Shown: positions 1 to 11,407, numbered from the stretch's first letter. The stretch is 64,000 nucleotides of DNA from Zygnema cylindricum (GCA_037447655.1 JBBHKE010001278.1:1-64000), one strand, 5' to 3'. The notes: generated by a model not told the origin, from the letters alone. Numbers and translations are program-made.

Positions 1-262
1 TCGTGAATCACAATAGTCTTTCGGAACTGAAAAGTCCTGAAATCCATTTCAAGCATCATTTGAAGTAATTGTTAAACGCCGTGCAAGAAAGGATCTCCGT
101 TGTAATTTGGTAAAACAAGCTTGTTTTCTTTGAGTTTAATGAGGCAAAACAGTAAGGTGTTCGGTAAAAGAATGTTCAACGAGGAGAAAGTGTGTTTAAG
201 TTCGAGGAAGTGGTGATATGAGATTGTATTTTTTTTTTTTTATGAAGGGAGTGAATATGCTA

Positions 263-437
263 CACCGCCCATCGCAATATGACTTAGTGAACTATTAGCG
301 TCAACACATTAGTAGTGTTGGCTACACTTAATTATATTTTGCCACGTGGCCTATTACAGGTTACTTAACGACAGAGTGCAATGACACAAAATTATGATTT
401 TAGGTGAAGATAATAATTCAAATAGCGATGGGCATTG
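263..437. mobile_element. TA-flanked MITE (CACCGCCCATCGC family)
   Basis: The left end is TA|CACCGCCCATCGC and the right end GCGATGGGCATTG|TA, an imperfect terminal inverted repeat with TA on both sides. The 175-bp body contains GCCACGTGGC and has no coding capacity. TA duplication points to the Tc1/mariner class, but the TIR is not one I know. It lies just downstream of the visible exons of the methyltransferase gene, probably in an intron. Confidence 0.55.
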
Positions 438-1213
438 TAATATTGTGACAACCTACATTTGTTCCAAAAGAACCATCGTTTGTTTGGTGAAATATCATTT
501 GGTTTTTGTAAAAAACGTCCAACACATTTGCCTCTATATTCTAAATTTTGTGCACAAAAATGTGTCCGGGGCCTCATTTAGCCTAAACAACCCTAAGATA
601 TCCTTAAAAAAAAAAATGGCAGGTTACATACTAAGGAGTAACATGGGATCAAAGTAACCATTTGTTAACCGGCTTCCTGTTCTAAGATTGTTAAATACTT
701 TTCAGTTTCTACTCCAGTTTGTTTTCTGTTTTTTGTTTTTTGTGATTTGTGTTCACTTATATTTTTGTTTTCACTTTTTTGTTATTTTTTTGTTTTCAGG
801 TTTTGGTTGAGGGCTTTTCTGAGGGTTTTTGGCATCATAATCATCATCATCATCTTTTACAATTCATTGTCACCAAAAACCAAAGCAGGTAAATTGCCGG
901 AACAATTGAGCTCTTTCTCCCCCCCTCTCTCCCTCCCTCCTTCCTTCCGTCCCTACGTCCCTCCCTCTCCCTACCTGCCTTTCCTCTCCCCCCATAAACT
1001 CTCCTCTTTGGCCCCTCGATCAATCTGTCAGTCTAACACGAACAAGGGGGAAACATAGGGTGGGGGAGGAGAAGGAGGTGGGTAGAGAGAGTGCGGGGGT
1101 GAGAGATAGAGTGTGGAGTGCAAACAACAAGGGAGAAGAACCGACCAACATTTCGATCAACTCATTCAAACAAACTCAAAAATAAAATAAAAATCAATTA
1201 ATAAACAGCTATA
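438..1213. other. Unassigned, probably intronic sequence with pyrimidine tracts
   Basis: No exon or element was recognised. The stretch holds T-rich runs (720-800), a C/T-rich run (918-1010) and a G/A-rich run (1055-1110). Confidence 0.4.
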
Positions 1214-1408
1214 CTGCCCATCGCTATAAGAGTTAGTGACTTATAAGCGCTAACGCTTAATTAAAATTATCTACACTAAATTACATTTTGCAATGTGGCT
1301 TATTTTGAGCCGCTTGCTTAAATAGTGATATTAAAACTAATTGATGATTTCGGGTCAAAAACCACTACTTGGAATTAGGGTGATTAACTTTATTAGCTTT
1401 GGGCGGTG
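1214..1408. mobile_element. TA-flanked MITE, related to 263-437
   Basis: Left end TA|CTGCCCATCGCTAT, right end AGCTTTGGGCGGTG|TA. The interior has the same order of motifs as the element at 263-437 (TTAGTGA, then TACATTTTGC, then TGGCYTATT). It is 195 bp with no open frame, and lies just 3' of exon 3 of the methyltransferase, so it is probably intronic. Confidence 0.5.
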
Positions 1409-1510
1409 TAGTATAAAAATATACTCAACGACTAAACCGAAATTGATATAATGGGTGAATGTAAATAGTCGAAATACGAAAGAAAAGGGAGAAAAAAGAT
1501 GAACACACAC

Positions 1511-3109
1511 CTTAATGTCAATGCCCACCACCATTCCTCCAAAGCGAGAAGGACCGAGCGCCTGACACGCCACCTGCACTCATTCTGCCAGTCAGATGAA
1601 AAATTCAATTGGAGGACCATTTTTCGAATGGACTCTTCTCATATCTGAAGAGTTTTCCAACTGGAATTTCAGATTGGAGGAGATGTTTTCCCAATGACTC
1701 TTTTCATACGTGAAATGTTTTTCAACTTAAATTTCAGACTGGGGGAGAATTCTCCAATTGCACTTTCCTGGGAGCGTTTTTCGAATGATCTCTGCCTTGG
1801 GTAACTGAGTCACTGTGGGCCGATTCCTTAAGAATATTACATCGTTATTAGAGTTGATAACTCTAATTCGAGAGGTGTTGTTTTAAACCGAAATCGAAAA
1901 TTAGTGGTAATAACACTATTTGTTTAAGTGGTCCAAATCAAACGACTTGGCAAAACATACTTTAGTGTAGTCAACACTAAATCCGGTGACAATTCACTAA
2001 CTTCAGTGCATAATTTATTGTAGTTAATACTATATCCGGTGTAACACAAATATTTCACTAACACTTACAGCCATGGGCGGTGTGTTTGTGAAGAACACCA
2101 TTTACCATAATTAGCATTAGGATTTTTCTCGCTAATCAAATCAGTTGTTCTCAGTGCACACCTGTCCCGTTTTCATATGGAGATCGTCCATCAAAAGATA
2201 AGAACCTCACCTTTCCATCTTAAACGTCAAATTTATAATCCAACGAGTGTGTACGGAGAAAAATGAATTTAAAAGCCAAAAAAGAATTAAGGCTAGGAGC
2301 GAAACATGGCGTATAGTTCGTAGAATAGTACCAGAATGTCCTAATAATTGCTATTATTTTAAAGGAGGATTTTCTTAAGGTTTAGGTAGCTTAGACAACC
2401 AATGATTTGATGTAGTTCAACTATATGAGTTATGAGCTCATGTTCCTTACAATTCTGTCAGACTACTTATTATTTGTACAAAAGACGTGAACAATATGAC
2501 CTTTTGCGACAAGAATTTCTCCAAAAGTTACTCTCTAACTTAATCTCAATGCATTCATTGTTCAAGACTAGAAGCACACTCTCTATGACTCTCCCTGTCT
2601 TCCCCTGCCCTCTCTCCCTCTCTCCCCCTCTCTCCCTCTACCCTCTCTCCCTTACTCCCTCAAACCCTGTCTCCCTCAACGCCCCTTCAAAAAATTTAAA
2701 CCCTAAATCCATGTTGAAGCTCAAACAAGATGACCTTAGAAAACATCAAAAACTCCTCAGAACACAAACTATGTCAATCTCCTTCAGAAACACCGTACAC
2801 TCTCCCAAGATTCCTCTGCAGACTCCAAAACCGTCCTCTGAACCCTGAACATGAATCCCACCTGAGTCCAGGCGCCTGGTGCAGCGCCCAGGTCCAAAAC
2901 ACGGCCGCCACGTGGAATCACTGCATGACGGCGCTGAATCTCCAGCAGCTGCAGCGTCATACGAGAGCCAGTAAGAGGCCGTCATGGCACGTGTGGAGGA
3001 GCAGGCGGCCGGGCAGATCGGCCGTACAAACCTTAAAGGCGGAGCGCGCTGCGAAGCGCAGGCGGCGAGCTTCCCGGAAGTAGAAGTCCTGCAGAGTGTA
3101 CGGCGGCAT
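1511..3109 (-). CDS. FtsJ/RlmE-family RNA 2'-O-methyltransferase, N-terminal three exons (3' part outside window)
   Basis: Three short exons assemble in phase 0: 3109-3032 (26 codons), 2948-2862 (29 codons) and 1573-1511 (21 codons). Introns are 83 bp and 1288 bp; exon boundaries are AAG|GTTTGT, GCTGCAG|CTG, CAG|GTGGGA, GTGCAG|GTGG and AAG|GTGTGT. The product begins MPPYTLQDFYFREARRLRF, continues with SAFKLLEIQ, then the SAM-binding motif I VLDLGAAPGAWTQ (residues 46-58), then VACQALGPSRFGG and VVGIDIK. This is the start of the FtsJ fold, which methylates ribose 2'-OH in rRNA or tRNA. The pattern APGAW-QVACQ-LGP-GG-VVG-DIK is close to what I recall of a plant organellar or nuclear FtsJ-like protein. 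The ATG at 3109 sits in a CCGCCATG context. The catalytic Lys-Asp-Lys-Glu residues beyond motif I should lie left of base 1; I found no further exon in 1-1500. Confidence 0.85.
1574..2861 (-). other. Intron 2 of the FtsJ-like gene
   Basis: The donor is GTGGGATTC (minus strand, from 2861) and the acceptor GAGTGCAG (ending 1574). The intron contains a C/T-rich tract near 2580-2660 and, at about 1850-2085, a decayed relative of the TA-element family ending GGGCGGTGTG. Confidence 0.7.
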
Positions 3110-3590
3110 GGCGGATTGGCGGGAGACTCGTCTTACGTACGGCCGAACGCTAAAGGCCGAACATTACGGGACAAGAGGACAGCCTCTAAATAAATAAATA
3201 AACTACAGGACAGCAACACTTCAGTTTCAACATTTTCGGGCAAACCTCCGCGTGGATGCTTCATTGCGACATAACTGTACTGTCTGTACTGCACTGTAGT
3301 TTTTCTGGCCATTCGGGGGGGGGCAATCTGGCCATTCGGGGGGGGGCAATGGAAGCGAGCTGGTGAACATTTTTCCAGGAACTAAACCGCGAATAGTAAT
3401 TAGGGTGGCGTTCCATCAAACGAAAAGTGAGGTTCTTTACAGAAATCGGGGCCTCTCCGTACCACGCCGTACTTGCTATTTTGTTTTTATACGTGAACAA
3501 CATTACAGAGAATCTTGCCAATATTCTCCAAAGGTCTGGGAGGAAAGAATGACCGTTGGATATTTTTTCGCGAAGCATTCGCTTCCAAAG

Positions 3591-3641
3591 TTTCTGTAAA
3601 TGGTGATGTACCTTGAGGAGGTACATCACCATTTACAGAAA
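3591..3641. repeat. Perfect palindrome, 23-bp arms and 5-nt loop
   Basis: Arms 3591-3613 and 3619-3641 are exact inverse complements (TTTCTGTAAATGGTGATG... at the start) with loop TGAGG. It lies inside the Harbinger-like element 3403-5143, near but outside the nested insertion. Such a stem could extrude as a cruciform or give hairpin RNA; its role is unknown. Confidence 0.9.
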
Positions 3642-3724
3642 AAAATGGGCCGCGACACGCTGGATAATGAGTGTACGTGTCACGACGGCAACGAACGGAA
3701 ATCGAAAATTTTGCACATGCCTTA

Positions 3725-4725
3725 GGGCACTTTCCCATGTAACCGAAGCTTTAATCTTGTAACTTTGTTTCTAGCGAAGATTCTCCGTACATCTTTATGA
3801 GCATTCCGATGTAATCGCAAATAACTTGTTACTTCAAAAAGTGACAAGCGTAGACGTGTACGAAACACGTGACACATAAACGGTACACAAAACATTGCGA
3901 AACTTCCACTCAATTTCGATTTCAAACGTCTACCCGCACGTTGAACAGTTTCTGTCACTTCGCTTTATCTGCACGCCATATTGTCGACGTGGAGGTATTG
4001 CAAATGTTTAGGGTTTGTGACATTGTGACGTCACGCGCGTCACGCTCAACTATGACAGCGCCCACGTCACAATTTCTAAAACTTTCCGCCATGATTTTCC
4101 GATTGTTGTTTTTTGTCTTTTCCTACTCTACTTGCCATCAAAATACGCTCAAAGATAGTCAAAAGAAATCGTTCTCATAGATCTTTCATTTGATACCTTT
4201 CTTGCCTTTTTTCATTGCAAGAATTGTGAGATATAAGCGCTAGTGGGAAAGGGAGAGAGAGAGAGGCCCTTTCACGGACTTCGCTTTTGCGAAATGGCGT
4301 CCGTTGGTCGAGACCCCTCCACTGCCTCTGTACGGAAAAAGGTGCACGGAAAAAAGTACGTACAGGCTGTAAACGTGCAGTGGATTTTTTTTTTACGAAA
4401 ATTTTGTCAAAAACCTCCGACGCGTGCGAAATCATATGCAAATTCGCCCACGTCGTGGAACTTTATTTAAAATCACCTCTCGAGGTGATTTTATTAAAGT
4501 TTGAAGATGATCTGAAAGGACGCGAAAGTGGGTCCAAACTCGCTAAACGATAAACTAAATCGCGATAGACGACAAACTGCGGTACAGCTAAAGTTTTAAT
4601 GGAACGTAACTTGTACGGTTGTAATTTGAATTTTTTGGTACGGCTGCAGATTTTTTCCTTTTTTTCCAGGTTATAAAGGAAAACGACAGAAAATAACTGT
4701 AACTTTAGCACATGGGTAAGTGCCC
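3725..4725. mobile_element. Nested Harbinger-like element, second TIR family
   Basis: The left end is TTA|GGGCACTTTCCCATGT and the right ACATGGGTAAGTGCCC|TTA; the TTA copies are at 3722-3724 and 4726-4728. It is 1001 bp with no transposase frame. A related element with TIR GGGCGCATGTCCCCATGT lies at 45784-46493. A 12-bp-arm palindrome sits at 4468-4493. Confidence 0.75.
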
Positions 4726-5439
4726 TTACGCATTCAAAAATTCAACGTAAATCACGAAAGTGATCTCGTAACGAGCTTTCGTCGCGTTATTTTTGTTACC
4801 CGGCCATTCTTCACACTATTTGTGGAAGCGCTCATTCGTCACGCGAAAAAGCAGAAACCCTAAAAATAATGAGCTGCGTCTGACAAGCATTTGCAAAGAG
4901 TACAAAATTTGTGTGGTACGATGCTCTGGTCCGTACGTACATGGTATGCAAATGACGATTTCGAGTTGAAGTTGGTCGGTGTAAAAAAAATTTGACGATT
5001 TTCAAATGCGATCTTATCTAACATGGATCCACTCTCTTTTGTACACGTGGATTACAGACTCTGAGCGATAGTACTCTGATCAAAATGTAACATTATGTAA
5101 TGTTGGCCGTACGTTTACAGAATTTCCTGATGGAACGCCACCCTTAGAGTGATGAAAAAATTAGAGTAAAAAAACAAGGAAAAACAATTAGAGTAATGAA
5201 CTCTAGTTTATGTGATAGAACTTTTTCAACTATGAAGTTTACTCTAATTTATTTAAGCATTCTATATTAGGTTATGTCGACAATAATTTTTTGCGTGATA
5301 ATTATGAACACTAAATTACGTATACGAACAAATGTGTCAGTCCGTATAGTATTGACGTCATTATGACGCTAGTACTATTTGTCGCATTGAATGTCAGTTA
5401 ATGTTCACACTGACGACGATACTGTCGACGGACGAGAGT

Positions 5440-6306
5440 CAGAGGTCGCAAACGGTCAACCGAAACCGTGACCGACCGTTAACCGACCGCCCGCGCCGGA
5501 TCCGGAACGGATTCGGTTGCCAAATTATGGGGGTCGGGCGGTTACGGGTCGGTTGACTCACCAAGAAAAAAAAAACGGTCAGTTACGGTCGGTCAAACAA
5601 AAAACCAAAAAAAATGAAATTTTTGTACTTTTTTTTTCCAACATTATTGTTCTTTGTACTTGTGGTAACGTGGAAGTACGTGGATCATGATTACTGTCGC
5701 AAATCTGACACGGTACTAACACTATTCATTTCGCGAATCTTACAAAAAGATAATCCAACATTCATGTAATTTGTACTCTTAGGCATCGTGGAAGTACGTG
5801 ACATCATGATTAGCGTCACAAATCTGACACGGTACTGTAGTAAGCTATTTATTTCGCAAATCAAAGAGAACGCGACAAAGCGTCGCAAATCTGACACGAT
5901 AGTACACTATTCATTTCGCAAATCTTAGGGAACGCGACAAAGCGTCGCAAATTTGACATGGTGGTACAGTATTCATTTCGCAAATCTTAGGCAACGCGAC
6001 AAAGCGTCGCAAATCTAACACAGTAGTACACTATTCATTTCGCAAATCTTAGGGAACGCGACAATTCGTAATTATTGGCTTATTCCGTTGCACATTGATT
6101 AATTTTGTACTTTTTCGGTTACGGGCAGGCACGGTTAGTCGCGAAAAATCAAGATTCGGTTAATTTTTTTTTTCGTAAACGACGGTCGGTTAACGGTTGA
6201 CAATTTTGGAGCGTGACAAAACTCGGTCGGGCGTCGGTTACTCAGATTTTGAAAAAAAAAAACGGTCGGTTTCGGGTATGATTTTTTTTTACTTTTGCGA
6301 CCTCTG
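5440..6306. mobile_element. hAT-like non-autonomous element with 8-bp target duplication
   Basis: Left end CAGAGGTCGCAAA, right end TTTGCGACCTCTG: a perfect 13-bp TIR. The flanking octamer ACGAGAGT occurs at 5432-5439 and again at 6307-6314, an exact 8-bp duplication diagnostic of hAT transposition. The 867-bp body has no transposase frame but has repeated GGTCGGTTA-type motifs and an internal 62-bp tandem repeat (5879-6064). Confidence 0.88.
5812..6064. repeat. 62-bp tandem repeat inside the hAT-like element
   Basis: The unit begins GCGTCGCAAATCTGACAC and ends GGGAACGCGACAAA. Good copies start at 5879, 5941 and 6003; a diverged copy starts at 5812 and a partial one near 5696. It repeats the sense of the element's own TIR motif (GTCGCAAA). 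Confidence 0.8.
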
Positions 6307-6314
6307 ACGAGAGT

Positions 6315-7200
6315 TATGCGAACGGATTTTTTTCGAAGTGATTGATTTTTTTGTTTAGTGCGATTTCACGTGCGAGCGCGATTCTATTAAATCATTGTTT
6401 GTACCTTTTTACTTATAAAAGTACAATTTTGCACGGTCATACGTCGTCCATACTACACACTATTTAAAAATAACCTGTATTCTAATTTTTTACGCTAATT
6501 AAACCTCACCTAAATTATAATAGTGAAAAAATGAGAATCGATTACTCTATTTGATGTGATAAACTCGAATTTCGAACGACCGAATTAGTGTAATTTACGA
6601 TGCAAGGTGTAGTAAATCAGCGCCCGTTAAACAGGCATGTACCCTGTCTAGTTTATCATGTCCGTACTACGGACGCACGGCAACGCTACACCGCGAATTG
6701 TTATTAGTGTCAAATTTTAAATAGTGTTGAAGAAAATTTAACGTAATTGATGCTAAATAAGAATTTGATTTTTTTTTCTTTTTTGTAATAATGTATTATA
6801 ATTTCGCCATTATGCTAATTTGGGAACAGCAAAAATGGATTATTCGTCTTACGATTATAAACATTAATATATGTATCCGTACAAAATATTAGAAATCGTA
6901 CGCCGTCGTGAAATTAAATATCCGTACATGTCAGACTAATTTACGTGTCAGAATAATCCCGTTTTTTTAACGCACGTTCCTATGCGTGCGCGTCTACTTT
7001 GATTCATTTTTTGTAAAATTTTCACTTGAAAAGGTAAATTTATGTACAGTCTGACATAGACCGTACACCACACTATTTATATCTTATTCTACTTTCGTTC
7101 TTTACGCTATTTTGTACGGTACCTTAAATAAAGTAAAGGAAAAATTAAAATCATGTATCCTATTTAAGAAAAAAAATCAAAATTTCAACAACCCAAATTA
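6315..7200. other. AT-rich sequence with TA-element fragments
   Basis: A TA-element-like end (GCAAGGTGTA) lies near 6602-6611 and a TA-element-like start (TACACCGCGAATTG) near 6690, but partners could not be paired. Nothing coding was recognised. Confidence 0.35.
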
Positions 7201-7925
7201 ATGATACATTACGCTATCCATGATGCGGTCGCCACATCGACGCACGGCAAAGTTACATTACGCCATCCGTACGACGATCTGCACAACGACGCACGGCAAT
7301 GTTACATTAGCCCATCCGTATGGCGATTTGCACAACGACGCACGACAACGTTAAATTACCCCATCCGTACGGCGGTCAGCACAGCGACACCCGTCAATGT
7401 TACATTATGCCATCTGTACGGTGGTCTGCACAAGGACGCACGACAACGTTAAATTACGCAATCCGTACAGTAGTGTGCACAGCGACGCACGACAATGTTA
7501 CATTACGCCATCTATACGGCGACCTGCACAACGACGCACGGCAACGTTAAAATACGCCATCCGTACGGCTGTATACACACCGACAGTTGGCAATGTTAGA
7601 TTATGTCATCCGTACGGCGGTTTGCGCACTGACGGATGACAAGTTAGGTTACGCCAACCGTACGGCGGTCTTTATATCGACGGTTGGCAAGGTTAGATTA
7701 CGCCAACCGTACGGCGGTCTACACACCGACGGTTGGGAATGTTAGAGTATGTTAGCCGTACGGTGGTCTGCACACCGACAACTGGCAATGTAAGATTACG
7801 CCATCCGTACGGCGGTACGGGCGGCACCGTTACATTGTGCCAACGGTACGGCGGTCCGTACTGCGGATGGTCGCACGGCACCGTTACATTGTGCCAGCCG
7901 TACGGCTATCCATAACCGCGGACGG
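7201..7925. repeat. 49-bp minisatellite, about 15 units
   Basis: Consecutive units follow the pattern TTA(C/A)ATTACGCCATCC, then GTACGGCGGTCTGCACA, then about 16 bases such as CGACGCACGGCAATG. Unit starts fall near 7254, 7303, 7352, 7401, 7450, 7498 and 7547, so the period is 49 bp. The last units near 7800-7925 vary in length. A period of 49 is not divisible by 3, so long open frames through it are by-products. Confidence 0.88.
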
Positions 7926-8149
7926 ACGAAAAAAATCGAAGACAAACACACCGCCTACCGCCTATCTAAGGTTTCGCGGAGGGGCGAACAACGTTCCCTT
8001 ATTTATATACTGATCTGGGAGCAAAAGAAGTTTAAGTGTGCAATCTACGTTGGCCTCGATTTCACCACGTGTAAGGCGCACGAGGGGAGATGCGCCTAGC
8101 GTCTAAGGGTGAGTTTAACATGGTTACACAGTTGGGTACTTAGTAGCTA

Positions 8150-8285
8150 GCACTTAGACTGCTACAGTTGCGGTGTCAGAGCAGCGCAGCTGCGATTCCA
8201 GACCAGCGCAACATAGCAGCGTAACTACTTAGCGGCGTAGCAACTGAGTAGCGTAGCAACTTAGCAGCGCAGTATAGCAGCGCAG
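8150..8285. repeat. AGC-rich degenerate short tandem repeat
   Basis: Degenerate units of the kind CAGCGYAGCAACTTAG are interrupted at 8285 by a solo LTR and resume at 9529-9560. A similar CGCAGTTGCGTTGT array occurs near 60650-60830. Confidence 0.6.
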
Positions 8286-9528
8286 TGAAACTCTGAGACC
8301 TCCATTGGCCCTCAGAGTATGCAGATCCAAAAGAAGCTAATCTAGATAGTGCCGACTCCAAGTTGATATAAACCCAAATGACTGACCCCTTGACAGTCAG
8401 AACCCCAATATATATTCACCCCTGTGAAATAACACTTTCTGTGTGCTCAGTTCCACCACAGAATGCAAAGTTAGAATATGAGATTTGGACACATTCACCC
8501 ACTTTGACTTTCCCTTAGAAATACAGCCACCCTGGCAGACAAAAACTCTGACCGACTACACCCCTGTGTAGCCTGGACTCCCCTGAGTCCGCAGCAAAAA
8601 GAATCACTGAAAATGGTCAAGTAAATTGATAGTTATGGCTGGCCAAAGTTTGCCATTTATACAGGGTGCTCTCTGGGAGAGGCAGCTGCCTACCCAAAAT
8701 TTTCTAAGTCCTAAACCCTCTCTAAAACTCTATCTACTGAAGTACGGCACCAATCAAATTACTGTGTCGTACAGAAAAGTACAGGTGCCGGTGTACTTTC
8801 TGTACGGCCATTGTACGACATGGCCAAAATGTCGACACGTGTCAAATCAGGATTAGTTCCTGTAATCTCCGGAATTCCCGTAGTCCAATGTTATCACGCC
8901 ACGTGTCACCTGACGTGACAAAGACCGTAAAACGCCAAAAGTACCTTTTCCGTGATCGCGGCGCTTATCGTAGCCGTCCGATCAAAACCGGCTATAATCC
9001 TAGCCGCTGAAATTCGACGCGCGGTATTTGTTTCGCTATCGAAACAAATGCGCGGTATTTGTTTCGCTGTCGAAACAAATGCGCGGTATTTGTTTCGCTA
9101 TCGAAACAAATGCGCGGTATCCGTTCTGCCCCCCATTCCGTACTCCGTACTAAATTAAACTGTTTCTATGTACTAAGTATCTATTTAGCCGTTAAACGGA
9201 TTAATCTACATTTAACGATTTATATATTTGTCAAACCCTATATATCCAATATCTGTTCTAGACATAACGGCTAGAGCTAACGGCTACTGGATGTTTGACG
9301 GACGGTAGGTACCAGGATCAATTCCTGGGTCCGTCAAATATATTTTTGGTAAACATGCCTATTATCTATTCCTGTCTCTCTGGAAAGCTTAGGCAGCCAT
9401 GGCTCTAGCTCCCTCTCCAGCCTTCAGTGACTACGACAAGTGTGGGGGCTTGGAGAAGAGAGTCAGAGGCAGACTGCCTCTACTCTTTTCTATCTAACAA
9501 AGACCTAGAAAATACCCAAATATCAACA
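8286..9528 (-). mobile_element. Solo copia LTR (minus orientation), target duplication CGCAG
   Basis: Read on the plus strand it starts TGAAACTCTGAGACCTCC and ends TATCAACA. In LTR sense this gives TGTTGA...TTTCA, the same termini as the LTRs of elements B and C. CGCAG is present at 8281-8285 and 9529-9533. It is 1243 bp with no internal region, hence a product of LTR-LTR recombination. It contains the paired hairpin GGACTCCCCTGAGTCC and the tRNA-like stem CCAGG-ATCAATT-CCTGG at 9312-9328. Confidence 0.85.
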
Positions 9529-10523
9529 CGCAGCATAGCAGGATAGCAACGCCGCGGAATGTAGATGGAACGGTAGAATTCTAGAAGTATATTTTGGATC
9601 TATCTCGGCTGACAGTGACGGTCCACGTGTACAATTGTACAGTACTATGCTGACTACCAGCTAGTTAGTTTAAATAGTGAAGTAGGCCTAGTCAGCAAGA
9701 CACTCTTTGAGTATACATTGTTAGCGAGCGCAAGATATTGTAATCTTGTCTCTCGAGTAATAAAGCGCAACATTTACCTTTCCTTGTGGTGTTAATCTTG
9801 TTGTTGCTACGAGGAGATTCTTCGTATCTTCCGCTGTGCAATGTGGTATTTTGTTCCTTTTAAAATGAGGTTCCATTAGGGAAAAAAGGTCGTTGTTTAC
9901 TAAAAGTCGTACTGTTTCGTACAGTGTCGTACCAAAAAAAAATGTCAGAAAAATAAGCCTATTGAATGAGGGATTTCATTTTCCACGTTTATTGGCGTAA
10001 ACGTAGACCGTCGGATGCATAATCGGATACGTTGTCGTCTTACACTTTCAATCCGCAACAAGTGATCCGAAGTAGGTCAAATCTAAGCGCCTGAACGAAT
10101 AGCATCGTGCCTCGTGGAAAAGTGAACAATGACATGTGCCTTCCGCCAGGGAGGATGCGAGGCCACCGGAAGCCGCAAGAAAATCATTAACGGAGGATAA
10201 TGTTTCACGCTTTTGTTGTCATCCACTAACCATTCTGACATAGTCGTACGCTTTTACAAATCTTAAGTTTTGTCTGCCCGTACAGATTTAATAAAATGCG
10301 TCGTACGAGTCACTATTTACCTTCGCTGGTACAAATATGTGGTCAGAATTTGTTGTCAGAGATTCTTTGCAGATTGCTAAAATTTTATTCATCTATTACG
10401 TGGACCAATCAAAGTGTGCTACGCAAATGTAATGTCGGTTACTGACCCGACACAATGGAACGATGGCTTCAGTAAACGAATTTTCGACGTTTACTGAGAC
10501 CGCCTAATGGAACAACGCTCTAA

Positions 10524-11407
10524 GGGTGAACCTCCATCAGGCACCGAGAGTTAATGTACGAGTACATTTACTGGCAATATTAATTCGTTCACTTCCTCCA
10601 TCAGGCGCCGACATTACTCGTATGAATACGTTTACTGGCAATAATATTTCGTTCACTTCCTCCATCAGGCGCCGGCAATAATCGTACGAATACGTTTACT
10701 GGCAATAATATTTCCTTCACTTCTCCATCAGGTTGTGTCACCAAAGAATCTATAGCATACGTGCTTTCGGGTGCACGTAGGTTCCTCTTCTGACGGCGAG
10801 CATGTCAAATATTCTAAAAGCACAATATCTGAATTCGTCTCCGTACATCCAGCAACAAAATTAAATTACATGAATGTACAATCTGTACGTTCGTGTGTTG
10901 TCTTTTTTATCGTTGTTTTGTCCTTCGTATTTCGTCGTGGCGCCGCAAATTTCGGATGTCAACGGATGGTGGAGAAGGCGTCACGGCACATTCTTCGACA
11001 AAGATTTTCTCGTGGTTTTCATTAGGATTTGATTCCCGTCTGTCCGAAGGTGTGGCATATGTTCGAAGGCGCGTGGCGTATGCCACATGTAGGGTTTCTA
11101 TTATGGATCGCACGTGATCATTCCACACTTTAAAATTTCACACGTCCAGTTTCTAGCTAGTCTCCTCTTGAGGACAGTTGAGGAGAGTCGCCAGATACTG
11201 GACAGAAGGAGCATTTGCTTCGAAAACACATAATCGGACGGTCGACGTTGTCGCCCAAAAGTTTGGAGAATCTTGACGAATCTCCAGTAATCGTGTTTTA
11301 TGTAAAATAAAAAACAGTACGGCCATGTACGAAATGAGCTAGACCCGTACGAAAATGCATTTTTTTCAGTAATGAACCTCACTTTTCGCCTGATCGAGGT
11401 TCACCCT
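10524..11407. mobile_element. Nested Harbinger-like element, TAA duplication
   Basis: Left end TAA|GGGTGAACCTCCATCAGGC, right end GCCTGATCGAGGTTCACCC|TAA (TAA at 10521-10523 and 11408-11410). It is 884 bp. The subterminal TIR sequence CTCCATCAGG is repeated at 64-bp spacing at the left end (10531, 10595, 10659, about 10723). Confidence 0.75.
10531..10732. repeat. 64-bp tandem repeat of the TIR-adjacent sequence
   Basis: Three full units plus a partial fourth. Each starts CTCCATCAGGCRCCG and ends TTCACTTC, with ACTGGCAATAAT in the middle. The first copy overlaps the element's own TIR. Confidence 0.85.

Larger units (their letters stand above)
3403..5143. mobile_element. Harbinger/Tourist-like element with TTA duplication (host of a nested element)
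   Basis: The terminal inverted repeats are GGGTGGCGTTCCATCA at the left end (3403) and its exact complement TGATGGAACGCCACCC at the right (ending 5143). TTA lies immediately outside both ends (3400-3402 and 5144-5146). A 3-bp TWA duplication with G-rich TIRs is the hallmark of PIF/Harbinger. No transposase frame is visible, so it is non-autonomous. A second element (3725-4725) with its own TTA duplication interrupts it; without that the body is about 0.74 kb. It contains a perfect 23-bp-arm palindrome at 3591-3641. Confidence 0.75.

Noticed and set aside
2432-3193. Plus-strand frames over the methyltransferase exons
   Set aside because: The minus strand carries a conserved FtsJ sequence with proper splice sites; the plus frames are shadows and Ser/Pro low complexity.
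7201-7639. Overlapping open frames with HYAI/VVCT-like repeats
   Set aside because: They are translations of the 49-bp minisatellite in successive frames.
7201-7925. CRISPR array
   Set aside because: Units are head-to-tail with no unique spacers and the DNA is eukaryotic.
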